DNA of 53,697 nt from Candidatus Rokuibacteriota bacterium. GTDB lineage: Bacteria > Methylomirabilota > Methylomirabilia > Rokubacteriales > CSP1-6. The position numbers and the translations under genes were made by a program. The stretch spans positions 1 through 53,697 of the forward strand of contig JAUSJX010000073.1 of the NCBI GenBank assembly GCA_030647435.1, given 5' to 3'. The number at the start of each line of letters is the position of its first letter. Position 1 is the stretch's first letter. Positions 20,876 through 30,357 of this stretch are shown here, piece by piece. Below the pieces are notes generated by a model. That model was not told the DNA's origin and made no database searches. It saw only the letters and a program-made list of their open reading frames with translations.

Positions 20876-21568
20876 CTAGACGACCTCGTCCTTGCGGGAG
20901 AGGACTTCGCCGAAGCGGGACAGCGCGGGAGGCGGGAGGGTCTTGTATACCTCCTCGATCCTGACGTTGATCTCGCGGTTCGCGAGCGCGAAAAGGCTCC
21001 GGCCGGCGGCGTCGCCCTCGACGAGGAAGGGCCCGAGCTTCTCCACCTCGAGCACCCAGCACGCCTGGGCGATGCCCAGCTCCTTCAGCCAGTGGACGTC
21101 GAGCACGCGCTTGATGCTCCGCCCGTACATCGCGCCGAGCCCGTAGCCGACGGTCGTCAGGTAGACGGCGCCGTGAGGCACGAACCACTCGCGATAGGCC
21201 AGCTCGGTCAAACCCGCCTTGCCCACGATCACCTTGGCGCCCGAGCGCTCGAACCAGGCCGCCATCGACTTGCCGAAGCGGAAGCTGGCCGTGGCCGTGA
21301 CGGCCTCGACCGAATAGGAGCCGTCCGGGCGCACCGAGGCCGCGGGCGAGCAGTGGAAGTTGACGTTGGTCAACTCGCGGAGGCCCGCCGGCAGCGGCAG
21401 CCCCTTGTCCACGACCTGGCGGTAGACGCCCTCGCGCGCCGTGTAGAGCACGCCCGAGAGATAGACCACGTCGCCGAGCTTCAGCGAGCCAATGGCCTCG
21501 GCGGAGACGGGAGTGCTGAGGTGGACTTCATCCATCTGGACATCGTCGAGCCGACGGATCTCTTTCAT
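20876..21568 (-). CDS. Fumarate hydratase/tartrate dehydratase class I, beta subunit
   Basis: 230 aa, the C-terminal half of class I iron-sulfur hydro-lyases encoded separately. Starts MKEIRRLDDVQMDEVHLSTP. Includes the conserved GDVVYLSG, NVNFHCSPA and the KVIVGKAGL active-site region. The start ATG overlaps the alpha-subunit stop (ATGA), so the two are coupled. The heterodimer interconverts fumarate and malate, or acts on tartrate. Sequence inspection does not separate these; the lack of another fumarase here does not help. The MITE inserts right at its stop codon. Confidence 0.88.
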   Translation of the reverse strand: MKEIRRLDDVQMDEVHLSTPVSAEAIGSLKLGDVVYLSGVLYTAREGVYRQVVDKGLPLPAGLRELTNVNFHCSPAASVRPDGSYSVEAVTATASFRFGKSMAAWFERSGAKVIVGKAGLTELAYREWFVPHGAVYLTTVGYGLGAMYGRSIKRVLDVHWLKELGIAQACWVLEVEKLGPFLVEGDAAGRSLFALANREINVRIEEVYKTLPPPALSRFGEVLSRKDEVV

Positions 21569-22500
21569 TCGATACCCTGCCGGCGATAGTAGTCGGTGAA
21601 CCACTGCGGGTCGGTCCTGAACTCGACGGTGCCGCTCGGGAACACGCGCGCGGTCGAGCGGCGGGAGGACAGGCAGAACTGGTGGATGGCGATGGGCATG
21701 CCGCCGGTGTGCGTGTGCGCCAATTCCACGTGCGTCGCGACGACCATGGAGGTGCCCGCGAAGCCCATGGCGCCGATGCCGATGTGGTTGCCGAGCGCCG
21801 TCAGCTCCTCCTCCAGCGCCGCGGCCGCGGGATCCGGGCTGCGGGTGCCGACGGCGCGGAGGCACGCGGCCTCCTTCCCGAGGCGCATGCACGTGTCCTT
21901 CGAGCCGCCGATGCCCACGCCCACGATGGCGGGCTGGCAGGCGAGCCCGCGCTTGCCCGACTCGATCAGCGTGTCCACGAAGAAGCGCTTGATGCCCGGG
22001 ACGCCGTCGCCGGGAAAGAGCATGCGCCAGTCGGTACCGAAGAGCCCGCCCTTGTGGACCGTGGTCACGTCCACCCAGTCACCGCCGGGCTCGATCGAGT
22101 AGGTCACCTCGGGGGCGTGGTAGCCGACGTTGTTGTTCTGGTCTTCGCGCGTGAGCGGGTGGACGCGGTTCGGGCGGAGGGGAATCGAGGCCGTGGCGTC
22201 CGCCGTCGCGCGCCGGAGCGCCTTCTCGAGTGCGACGAGACCGCCTTCGATGAGCGCCTCGTTGCCGAGCTTGACGTAGTAGCGCGGCAGGCCGGTGTCG
22301 CCGCACATGGGGCGCCGCTCGGCGGTGGCGATGTTCCAGTTCTCGAGCATCTCGTCGAGCACGAAGCGGGCGAGGCGGTTCTTTTCCCGGTCGCGCGCCA
22401 AACGGACGCCCTCGCGATAGTCCGGCGGGATGTCGATGGCCGCGCGCGCCATCAGCTCGCGGGCGGTGTCTTCGATCAGCTTGGCGGGGATGGTAGTCAT
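21565..22500 (-). CDS. Fumarate hydratase/tartrate dehydratase class I, alpha subunit
   Basis: 311 aa [4Fe-4S] subunit. Likely cluster cysteines lie in RPMCGDTGLP, GGSKDTCMRLG and HQFCLSSRR, and GNHIGIGAMGFAG is the typical glycine-rich block. Partner of the beta subunit with which it overlaps by 4 bp. 105 bp separate it from cimA upstream, which holds a palindromic repeat, so it may be transcribed separately. Fumarase role in the TCA cycle is the default reading. Confidence 0.88.
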   Translation of the reverse strand: MTTIPAKLIEDTARELMARAAIDIPPDYREGVRLARDREKNRLARFVLDEMLENWNIATAERRPMCGDTGLPRYYVKLGNEALIEGGLVALEKALRRATADATASIPLRPNRVHPLTREDQNNNVGYHAPEVTYSIEPGGDWVDVTTVHKGGLFGTDWRMLFPGDGVPGIKRFFVDTLIESGKRGLACQPAIVGVGIGGSKDTCMRLGKEAACLRAVGTRSPDPAAAALEEELTALGNHIGIGAMGFAGTSMVVATHVELAHTHTGGMPIAIHQFCLSSRRSTARVFPSGTVEFRTDPQWFTDYYRRQGIE

Positions 22501-22522
22501 GTGCGCCTGGGAACGACACCCC

Positions 22523-22594
22523 TGATTCTCTCAGCTCTCGCCTCGCCTCGGGGCTTCATCTCGAAATGCGACCCTCTCCCCTTAGGGGAGAGGG
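22523..22594 (+). repeat. Dispersed palindromic repeat, copy A, ending in a hairpin
   Basis: Begins with CTCAGCTCTCGCCTCG-type sequence and ends in a perfect 23-nt palindrome (22572-22594; CCCTCTCCCCT/AGGGGAGAGGG). It lies 11 bp after the cimA stop codon and could act as its terminator, although no T-run follows on the minus strand. Related copies: 24249-24321, 50845-50916, and part of the MITE. Confidence 0.7.
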
Positions 22595-22605
22595 AGAGTT
22601 ATAGA

Positions 22606-24195
<1,590 letters not shown>

Positions 24196-24204
24196 GGGAC
24201 GCCT

Positions 24205-24234
24205 ATCATCCCGCCGCCCCGCCCCGGGTGTCAA
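24205..24234 (-). promoter_or_regulatory. Candidate cimA promoter, near-leaderless
   Basis: Minus strand TTGACA (24234-24229), 18-bp spacer, GATGAT (24210-24205). The -10 box ends 9 nt before the cimA ATG, so the mRNA leader would be only about 2-3 nt. Confidence 0.45.
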
Positions 24235-24248
24235 GTTTGCGCGCCTTC

Positions 24249-24321
24249 CCCTCTCCCCCACCGGGGGAGAGGGCCGCAGTTCGAGCTGAGACGCTTGCGG
24301 CGAGGCGAGGGCTGAGAGAGG
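24249..24321 (-). repeat. Dispersed palindromic repeat, copy B
   Basis: On the minus strand: CTCAGCCCTCGCCTCG, a variable stretch, then GCTCGAACTGCGG and the hairpin CCCTCTCCCCC-GGT-GGGGGAGAGGG. Positions 24249-24286 are identical over 38 bp to 50879-50916 inside imuB. It lies between the cimA promoter and the Phd-like gene. Confidence 0.8.
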
Positions 24322-24343
24322 GTGAGGGGGTGCAGCTACGCCG

Positions 24344-24601
24344 TCAGAGGCCGAGGGTGGCCTTGACCCGCCTCCACGGAATGCGCTTGCGATTCTTAGG
24401 ATCGGCCAGCGCCTTGCGCGCCGCCTCAACATCGATCTGATCCTCGAGAGTCTCGAGCATCCGCAGATCGTTCAGCGACACAAGCGCCGCCATTGGCTTG
24501 CCCCGCTGCTGGATGACGATGCGGTCGCCCGGAGACGCCACCCGACTGATTGCGCCGGAGAATCCCTTCCGCGGCGCTCCCGCCTTCTGGGATCGCGTCA
24601 T
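24344..24601 (-). CDS. Phd/YefM-type antitoxin-like protein, orphan
   Basis: 85 aa from ATG 24601 (a TTG at 24628 is also possible). The core [20 protein letters not shown] followed by [16 protein letters not shown] matches the Phd/YefM DNA-binding fold, where the R-GKPxAALV strand is the signature. The C-terminal tail is basic ([15 protein letters not shown]) rather than the acidic toxin-binding tail. No toxin gene (Doc, YoeB, PIN) adjoins it, so it is an orphan regulator or remnant. The upstream region has no clear ribosome-binding site. Confidence 0.6.
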   Translation of the reverse strand: MTRSQKAGAPRKGFSGAISRVASPGDRIVIQQRGKPMAALVSLNDLRMLETLEDQIDVEAARKALADPKNRKRIPWRRVKATLGL

Positions 24602-24673
24602 TTTGAGCGCTCGTCCGATAGCGTCCAATGAAAGCCCTCTCGAAAATCCTGGAAACGCACTGGAGAGATCCAG

Positions 24674-25900
24674 TTATACGACGCCGGCGGCGCGGAGCTT
24701 GTCGATCTTGGACTTGGGGATGCGCAGGAGGCCGCTCAGGATCTCTTCGGTGTGCTGGCCGAGGAGGGGCGCGGGGGCTTGGGCGGCGCCCGGGGTGTCC
24801 CAGAGGCGGATCGGCACGCCCATTGCGGTGACGGCGCCGGCCTTGGGGTGCGCGAGCCGCACGAACATGCCGCGCGCGCGCAGGTGCTCGCTCTCGCAGA
24901 CCTCGGCGACCGTCTTGATGCGCCCTGCGGGCACGCCCGCCTTGTCGAGACGCGCGAGCCACTCGGCGGCCGGGCGGGTGGAGAAGGTCGAGTTGAGCAG
25001 CGGCCCGAGCGCGTCGCGGTTCGTGACGCGCTTGGCCTCGCTGTCGAAGCGCGCGTCCTTCGCGAGGTCTTCCCGGCCGATCGCCCCGCACATGCGCTCC
25101 CAGAGGGAGTTGTTGGCCACGCCCAGCGTCATGTAAGCGTCCTGGGCCTGGAAGACCTCGTAGGGGACGATCGATGGGTGCTGGTTGCCCCGGCGCGTGG
25201 GCCTGCCGCCGGCGTTCCAGTAGAGCCCGGCCTGGTAGGTCAGCAGCGAAGCCATGACGTCGAGCATCCCGATCTCGACCTTCTGGCCCCTGCCAGTCTT
25301 CACGCGGGCGAGGAGCGCCAGCGTCACGCCCTGGGCCGCGGACATCCCGGCGACGAGATCGCCGATGGAGTTGCCGACCTTGACGGGCGGGCCGTCGGGG
25401 AAGCCGGTCAGGTCCATGACGCCCGACTCGCCTTGGACGATCAGGTCGTAGCCGGGGCGGGAGGACTCCGGGCCGCTCTCGCCGAAGCCGGAGATCGAGC
25501 AGTAGACCAGCCGGGGATTCAGCTTGCGGAGCGCGTCGTAGCCGAAGCCCAGCCGCTCCATGGTGCCGGGACGGAAGTTCTCGATCACCACGTCGGCCTT
25601 GGCGATGAGCCGGCGGAGGATCGCCTGCCCCTCGGGCGCCTTCATGTTGAGCGTCAAGCTCTTCTTGTTGCGGTTGACCGACATGAAGTAGGTCGATTCC
25701 CCGCTTGCGAAGGGTGGCCAGCCGCGCGTGTCGTCGCCTCTGCCCGGCTCCTCGACCTTGATGACTTCCGCCCCCATGTCGCCGAGCGACATCGAGCAGA
25801 ACGGCCCCGCCAGGACGCGGGTGAGATCGATGACGCGGATGCCGTGGAGCGGCGGGCGCGGCTGCTTCCTGACTGGAGCCTTCCGCCTAGCTGTCGCCAC
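24674..25900 (-). CDS. Family III CoA-transferase (CaiB/BaiF/Frc type)
   Basis: Moves CoA between carboxylic acids through an aspartyl-anhydride intermediate. 408 aa, full length. N-terminal LHGIRVIDLTRVLAGPF and DMGAEVIKVEEPG are the family hallmarks; the likely catalytic Asp is in RPGYDLIVQGESGVM. Starts at GTG 25900, within the end of the DUF35 gene (14-nt overlap). Third gene of the thiolase-like/DUF35/CoA-transferase operon. The acyl substrate is unknown; the operon suggests activation and cleavage of an organic acid. Confidence 0.88.
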   Translation of the reverse strand: MATARRKAPVRKQPRPPLHGIRVIDLTRVLAGPFCSMSLGDMGAEVIKVEEPGRGDDTRGWPPFASGESTYFMSVNRNKKSLTLNMKAPEGQAILRRLIAKADVVIENFRPGTMERLGFGYDALRKLNPRLVYCSISGFGESGPESSRPGYDLIVQGESGVMDLTGFPDGPPVKVGNSIGDLVAGMSAAQGVTLALLARVKTGRGQKVEIGMLDVMASLLTYQAGLYWNAGGRPTRRGNQHPSIVPYEVFQAQDAYMTLGVANNSLWERMCGAIGREDLAKDARFDSEAKRVTNRDALGPLLNSTFSTRPAAEWLARLDKAGVPAGRIKTVAEVCESEHLRARGMFVRLAHPKAGAVTAMGVPIRLWDTPGAAQAPAPLLGQHTEEILSGLLRIPKSKIDKLRAAGVV

Positions 25901-26318
25901 GGGACCGTCCCCGGAAGAGCCCCTTGGCCAGGCTCTTGGTGATGGAGGTGACCTTCTCGCCGCGAGCGCCGGCCCGCCGCCAGAAGAGCCGCGCCCGGTC
26001 GGCGAAGCTCATGTGCGAGAAGTAGAACACGCCATCGAGCGATTCGACGCCGACGCTCGAGCCGATCTTGATGCCGCGGGTCTCCTGCCCGTGGCAGAAG
26101 AGCCGCGCGCCCCCCTCGAGCTCGATCAGCGCGATGTACAGCGGCGCCTTGAAGCCCTCGGGAGGCGAGTGCAGCGTGGTGAAGGAGACGATCTCGCCCA
26201 CCCCGGCCACGGTCGCCGGCTCCATCGCCACCGGGTGATCAGGGCAGTAGTGCGCTGGGGGCACGACCATGCGCTCGCAGCGGGGGCAGCGCGAGGCCTC
26301 GATGGACTGGACGATCAT
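25887..26318 (-). CDS. DUF35 OB-fold protein with degenerate zinc ribbon
   Basis: 143 aa. N-terminal rubredoxin-like zinc ribbon: first pair CPRC (residues 11-14), but the second pair reads HYCPDHP, so only three cysteines plus a His remain. An OB-fold follows (GVGEIVSFTTLH; APLYIALIELEGGARL). Such proteins form complexes with thiolase-like partners; in steroid side-chain degradation a DUF35 domain binds the Ltp2 retro-aldolase. It overlaps the thiolase-like gene by ATGA, consistent with a complex. Confidence 0.82.
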   Translation of the reverse strand: MIVQSIEASRCPRCERMVVPPAHYCPDHPVAMEPATVAGVGEIVSFTTLHSPPEGFKAPLYIALIELEGGARLFCHGQETRGIKIGSSVGVESLDGVFYFSHMSFADRARLFWRRAGARGEKVTSITKSLAKGLFRGRSRGDS

Positions 26319-27445
26319 GCTGCGCGCGCCTCGACGAGCGCCACCCAGTTGTTCGTGGCGAGCCCCCCGATGGACTGCGCCAGCCCCACGCGCGCCTGGA
26401 CCTGCCGCCCCTCGGCCATCCCGCGAAGCTGCCAGCAGAGCTCGACGATCTGGGCAATGCCGGTGGCGGCCAGCGGGTGCCCCCGGGCCTTGAGCCCGCC
26501 GGAGGTGTTCACCGGCAGCCGGCCGTCGAGCGCGGTCTCGCCGTCGAGCGTCGCGCGCCCGGCCTTGCCGGCCGGGATGAGCCCCGTGTCCTCGAGGGAG
26601 ATCAGCTCGAAGGGCGAGAAGGCGTCGTGGATCTCCGCCACCTCGACGCGCTCGGGGCCGAAGCCCGCCATCCTGTACGCGGCCTGCGCCGCCGCCTGGG
26701 TGGCGCGGAACGAGGTCAGCTGGCTCCGGTAGCGCACGGCCATGGTGTCCGTCCCCTGCCCGATTCCGGCGATGCGGACAGCGGCGGGCTCAGCCGTCAG
26801 GACAATCGCCGCCGCTCCGTCCGAGATCGGACAGCAGTGGTAGAGCCGGAGCGGGTCGGCTACGAGCCGGCTCTCCATCACGGCCTCGAGCGTCACCGGC
26901 TCCCGGAAGTGGGCGAGCGGGTTCCGCGCGCCGTTGGCGTGGTTCTTCACGGCGACCTGCGCCATTTCTCTCAGCGTGAGGCCGCGGCTGTGCATGGCCG
27001 CGCGCGTGATGAGCCCCGCCAAGGCCGGCATGGTCGTCCCGTAGGTGCGCTCGTGCGGATCGATGGAGCGGCCGATGATCTCGGACACGCGCGGGGTGGG
27101 GATGTGGCTCATCTTCTCGCCGCCCACGACCAGCACCGTCCGGTGGAGACCGGCCGCGATATCGGCGAAACCCGCGTAGATGGCGGCCATACCCGACGAG
27201 GTCGCCGTTTCGACCCGCACGGTTGGCACCTGGGCCAGGCCGAGGTGCGTATTGATCAGCGAGCCGTAGTTGCCCGCCCCCGTGAACTCCTCGGGGTTCA
27301 TGGCGGCGACGACGAGCGCGTCGGGGCGCTCGATGCCCGCATCGCGGAGCGCGGCCAAACCGGCCTCGGCGATCAGGTCGGGCAGGCTCTCGTCGCGCCG
27401 GCCGAATCGGGTCATCCCCGCCCCGGCGATCCAGACGTTGTTCAC
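26315..27445 (-). CDS. Thiolase-like protein (SCP2/Ltp2 group) lacking the nucleophilic Cys
   Basis: 376 aa thiolase fold. The position of the N-terminal nucleophile (usually ENACASG) reads ETATSSG, with Thr82 instead of Cys. The HDAFSPFEL and GGLKARGHPLAATG blocks of the second half are kept. Thiolase-like proteins without this Cys and paired with DUF35, such as Ltp2, act as retro-aldolases on acyl-CoAs rather than as thiolases; I infer similar chemistry. Starts at GTG 27445, exactly 7 nt after a -10 box, so the mRNA is probably leaderless. Confidence 0.82.
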   Translation of the reverse strand: MNNVWIAGAGMTRFGRRDESLPDLIAEAGLAALRDAGIERPDALVVAAMNPEEFTGAGNYGSLINTHLGLAQVPTVRVETATSSGMAAIYAGFADIAAGLHRTVLVVGGEKMSHIPTPRVSEIIGRSIDPHERTYGTTMPALAGLITRAAMHSRGLTLREMAQVAVKNHANGARNPLAHFREPVTLEAVMESRLVADPLRLYHCCPISDGAAAIVLTAEPAAVRIAGIGQGTDTMAVRYRSQLTSFRATQAAAQAAYRMAGFGPERVEVAEIHDAFSPFELISLEDTGLIPAGKAGRATLDGETALDGRLPVNTSGGLKARGHPLAATGIAQIVELCWQLRGMAEGRQVQARVGLAQSIGGLATNNWVALVEARAA

Positions 27446-27451
27446 CTGCTC

Positions 27452-27480
27452 ATTTCAAACCGTGGGCTCCCGCGTGTCAA
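27452..27480 (-). promoter_or_regulatory. Leaderless-type promoter of the thiolase-like operon
   Basis: Minus strand TTGACA (27480-27475), 17-bp spacer, TGAAAT (27457-27452). The GTG start at 27445 is at the expected +1. The TGA inside TTGACA is also the stop codon of the upstream Fis-like gene. Confidence 0.6.
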
Positions 27481-27827
27481 TGTCTTTGGGTCGGCGCGAC
27501 CGGGCCGCCTCCGTTGCCTGCGTGGGCCCCGCCGGCGCCATTGCCATTGTCGGCGCGGCGCCACGGGCCCGGCGGCGGCGGGATGTGGACCTGAAACTCG
27601 CGCATGAGCCGAAGCAGGTAGGTCCTCTGGAGCCCCAGCGCCCGGGCCGCGTGCGTGCGGTTGCCGCCTGACTGGGTCAGCGTCGCCTCGATCAACCGCC
27701 GCTTGAATTCGCTGACGGCGCCGTGGAACCCATGCGGCCTGGGCCCAGGCGGTGGAGATGGAGTCGCTGGGGATGGAGCCGGCGGCGTTGCGCCCATGCC
27801 GAGCATCTGTGGCAAGTCATGTGCCAT
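27477..27827 (-). CDS. Stand-alone Fis-type helix-turn-helix protein
   Basis: 116 aa. Residues about 36-78 form the Fis/NtrC C-terminal HTH: FKRRLIEATLTQSGGNRTHA then ARALGLQRTYLLRLMREF. It lacks the AAA+ and receiver domains of NtrC-family activators. Both flanks are Pro/Gly/Asn-rich low-complexity sequence (PSPATPSPPPGPRP; GNGAGGAHAGNGGG). It ends inside the promoter of the thiolase-like operon, so it is a candidate local regulator. It could also be the remnant of a larger activator; no upstream domain was seen in any frame. Confidence 0.65.
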   Translation of the reverse strand: MAHDLPQMLGMGATPPAPSPATPSPPPGPRPHGFHGAVSEFKRRLIEATLTQSGGNRTHAARALGLQRTYLLRLMREFQVHIPPPPGPWRRADNGNGAGGAHAGNGGGPVAPTQRH

Positions 27828-27923
27828 GAAGGCGCGGCCGCAAAATCAACCGGATGCGGCACCCAGGCCCCGACGGCTGCCGCTCGCGGTGTGCAGAAGT
27901 GCCTCCACGCTGCACTCGTCCTT

Positions 27924-27971
27924 GGGCACGCACGGCGGGGGGCACGCACGGCGGGGGGCACGCCAGGCGGG
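27924..27971 (+). repeat. Three-copy 16-bp tandem repeat
   Basis: Units 27924-27939 and 27940-27955 (GGGCACGCACGGCGGG) are identical; 27956-27971 is a diverged third copy. It lies in the non-coding 146 bp between the Fis-like gene and the ferredoxin terminator. Confidence 0.8.
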
Positions 27972-27974
27972 CAC

Positions 27975-28005
27975 AAAAAAACGGGGACCCGTCGGCGGGT
28001 CCCCG
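27975..28005 (-). terminator. Rho-independent terminator of the ferredoxin gene
   Basis: On the minus strand CGGGGACCC (28005-27997), a 6-nt loop, GGGTCCCCG (27990-27982), then seven T (27981-27975). It is 28 bp past the ferredoxin stop. This is the clearest intrinsic terminator in the window. Confidence 0.9.
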
Positions 28006-28033
28006 CTAGAGATGCGCAGCTCGAGGCGTGTCG

Positions 28034-28300
<267 letters not shown>

Positions 28301-28368
28301 TCCGGCCTCCCTGTGAACTGCACGGTGTTCCTCGCCGGCGATCGGCGCCGGGCGCCAAAACCCCCGTA

Positions 28369-28397
28369 GTTGTACCAACCTGCCCGAGACGTGTCAA
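28369..28397 (-). promoter_or_regulatory. Ferredoxin promoter
   Basis: Minus strand TTGACA (28397-28392), exact 17-bp spacer, TACAAC (28374-28369). Leader about 65 nt to the ATG at 28300. It starts just after the stop of dppC and separates the ferredoxin from the transporter operon. Confidence 0.65.
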
Positions 28398-28414
28398 GAG
28401 GTTACGGCCGGGGA

Positions 28415-29317
28415 CTAGAGGGTCCGGAGCTTGGGGTCGAGCGCGTCCCGGAGCGAGTCCCCGAAGAGGTTGAAGGCGAAGACGGCCAGGCTGATGGCGA
28501 GCCCCGGGAAAACGGCCATCCAGGGGGCCGACTCGGCGAAGTCCACGGCCGCCCCGCGCAACATGAGCCCCCAGGCCGCCGTCGGCTCCTGGACGCCCAG
28601 GCCGAGGAAGGAGAGCGACGACTCCAATAAGATAGCCTGGCCCAGGAAGGCGGTGAGCATGATGAGATACGGCGCCATGACGTTGGGCAGCATGTGCCGC
28701 ATGATGATCCGCGCGTTGCTGAAACCCGCCGTACGCGCGGCGTCTACATATGGCATCTCGCGGATGCTGAGCGCGCTCGAGCGGATGACGAGCGCGCAGC
28801 GCGGGATCATGGGGATCGTAATCGCGGTGATGAGGTTCGGTATCGTGTTGCCCAGAATAGCCACGATGGCCAGGGCCAGGATGATCAGCGGGAAGGCGAT
28901 CAAGATATCCATGAAGCGCTGGAGGTACAGGTCCACCTTGCCGCCAAAGAACGCGCTGCCGACGCCCAGGATGGCGCCCAGCGTGGAGCCGACCACGGCC
29001 GCGCCGAAGCCGACCATGAGGGCCGTGCGCGAGCCGTAGATCAGCCGTGTCAGCACGTCGCGGCCGAACGCATCCGTGCCGAGCCAGTGGGCGGCGCCCG
29101 GCCGGGTAAGCATGGCCCCGAAGTCCACCGCCACCGGGTTGTACGGCGCGATCAGATTCGCCGACAGCGCGAGGGCGATGAGGAAGACGACGACCAACGC
29201 GCCCGCCGCGCCCAGCGGGCGCCGCCGGGCGAAGTCCAGGACGGTTCCCCACCATCCCGCCCGGGCTTCCGCGGCGGCGGCGATCTCGACGACGTCGAAC
29301 GGGACGTTGATGGCCAT
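28415..29317 (-). CDS. Peptide/oligopeptide-type ABC transporter permease (DppC-like)
   Basis: 300 aa inner-membrane subunit with about six helices. N-terminal cytoplasmic region, then LGTDAFGRDVLTRLIYGSR, the hallmark of the DppC/OppC group. The EAA-type loop is YVDAARTAGFSNARIIMRHM with LPNV, which contacts the ATPases. Three bases separate it from the DppB-like gene. Last gene of the importer set dppD-dppF-SBP-dppB-dppC. Confidence 0.92.
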   Translation of the reverse strand: MAINVPFDVVEIAAAAEARAGWWGTVLDFARRRPLGAAGALVVVFLIALALSANLIAPYNPVAVDFGAMLTRPGAAHWLGTDAFGRDVLTRLIYGSRTALMVGFGAAVVGSTLGAILGVGSAFFGGKVDLYLQRFMDILIAFPLIILALAIVAILGNTIPNLITAITIPMIPRCALVIRSSALSIREMPYVDAARTAGFSNARIIMRHMLPNVMAPYLIMLTAFLGQAILLESSLSFLGLGVQEPTAAWGLMLRGAAVDFAESAPWMAVFPGLAISLAVFAFNLFGDSLRDALDPKLRTL

Positions 29318-29320
29318 GGG

Positions 29321-30274
29321 CTACCGGTACCGGATGCGGGGATCGAGCCAGCCGTACATGAGATCCATGAAGAAGTTGACGATGATGAAGACCGAGGCGA
29401 CGAGGAGCACCAGCGCCTGCGTCAGCGTGTAGTCCCGGTGCGCGACGGCCTGGACGAACAGGAGCCCCAGCCCGTTGAGATTGAACACCTGTTCAGTGAC
29501 CACGAGCCCGCCCATGAGGAAGGCGAACTCGATGCCCGTCACCGTCAGCACCGGCAGCATGGCGTTCTTGATCGCGTGACGCTTGAGAACGAGCGTCTCG
29601 ACCAGCCCCTTGGCGCGCGCCGTACGGATGTAGTCCTCGCGCAGCACCTCGAGCATCGCCGAGCGCGTCATGCGCGTCACCACGGCCGAGAGACGGTAGC
29701 CGACGGCCAGGGCCGGCCAGATGAGCTGGATGATGTTCTGCCAGGGATTGACCCAGAACGGCGTGTAGACCATGGGCGGCAGCCAGCGGAAGACGACCAG
29801 CAACACCAGGATCATCAGGATGCCCAGCCAGAAGGACGGCGTGGCGATCCCGGCGATGGACACGATGCGCGCGACGTAGTCCACCCACGAGTCCTGCTTG
29901 AGCGCCGACGCCACGCCCAGGGGGATCGCGATCGCCACCCCGATCGCTGTCGCCATGATCGCCAGCTGGAGCGACAGCGCGAAGCGGAGCTTGATCTCCT
30001 CGCCGATCGACGCCCCGGTCCACATCGAGGTGCCGAAGTCGAAGCGCACCACGCCCCAGATCCAGGTCCCGAACTGCTTCCACAGCGGCTGATCCAGACC
30101 GAAGCGCGCCCGCTCGGTCTTGAGCAGCTCCTCCGACACGGCGCCGCTGTCGCCGGCCAGGCGGAGCTCGACGATGTCACCCGGCACGACGCGCATGAGG
30201 AGGAAGATCAAAACCGCGACGCCCAGGAGCGTCGGGATCATCAGGAAGAACCGCTTGACGACGTACTTCCACAT
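29321..30274 (-). CDS. Peptide/oligopeptide-type ABC transporter permease (DppB-like)
   Basis: 317 aa, about six helices. Starts MWKYVVKRFFLMIPTLLGVA, typical of DppB; the EAA loop is YIRTARAKGLVETLVLKRHA, followed by IKNAMLPV. C-terminus LDPRIRYR is the usual DppB ending. The frame is open 12 codons upstream but the ATG at 30274 is the family start. A GC-rich hairpin (30315-30339) lies between it and the binding-protein gene. Confidence 0.92.
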   Translation of the reverse strand: MWKYVVKRFFLMIPTLLGVAVLIFLLMRVVPGDIVELRLAGDSGAVSEELLKTERARFGLDQPLWKQFGTWIWGVVRFDFGTSMWTGASIGEEIKLRFALSLQLAIMATAIGVAIAIPLGVASALKQDSWVDYVARIVSIAGIATPSFWLGILMILVLLVVFRWLPPMVYTPFWVNPWQNIIQLIWPALAVGYRLSAVVTRMTRSAMLEVLREDYIRTARAKGLVETLVLKRHAIKNAMLPVLTVTGIEFAFLMGGLVVTEQVFNLNGLGLLFVQAVAHRDYTLTQALVLLVASVFIIVNFFMDLMYGWLDPRIRYR

Positions 30275-30314
30275 AGTGTCGGGGGCTCGCCCCTCAGGGC
30301 TGCCCCTCACCCTG

Positions 30315-30339
30315 CCCTCTCCCCGGGGCGGGGAGAGGG
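30315..30339 (-). terminator. GC hairpin between binding protein and permease genes
   Basis: CCCTCTCCCC (30315-30324), 5-nt loop, GGGGAGAGGG (30330-30339). No T-run. Such hairpins after a binding-protein gene often stabilise the upstream mRNA or attenuate read-through into permease genes. The arms are the same sequence as in the dispersed repeat family, so it may instead be another short copy. Confidence 0.5.
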
Positions 30340-30357
30340 GTATAGGGAGTAGCTTCG

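Noticed and set aside
24344-24601. Complete toxin-antitoxin pair at the Phd-like gene
   Set aside because: No Doc, YoeB or PIN toxin frame exists on either side, and the C-terminus lacks a typical toxin-binding tail.
27924-27971. CRISPR-like array
   Set aside because: Units are 16 bp and directly contiguous without spacers, so it is a simple tandem repeat.
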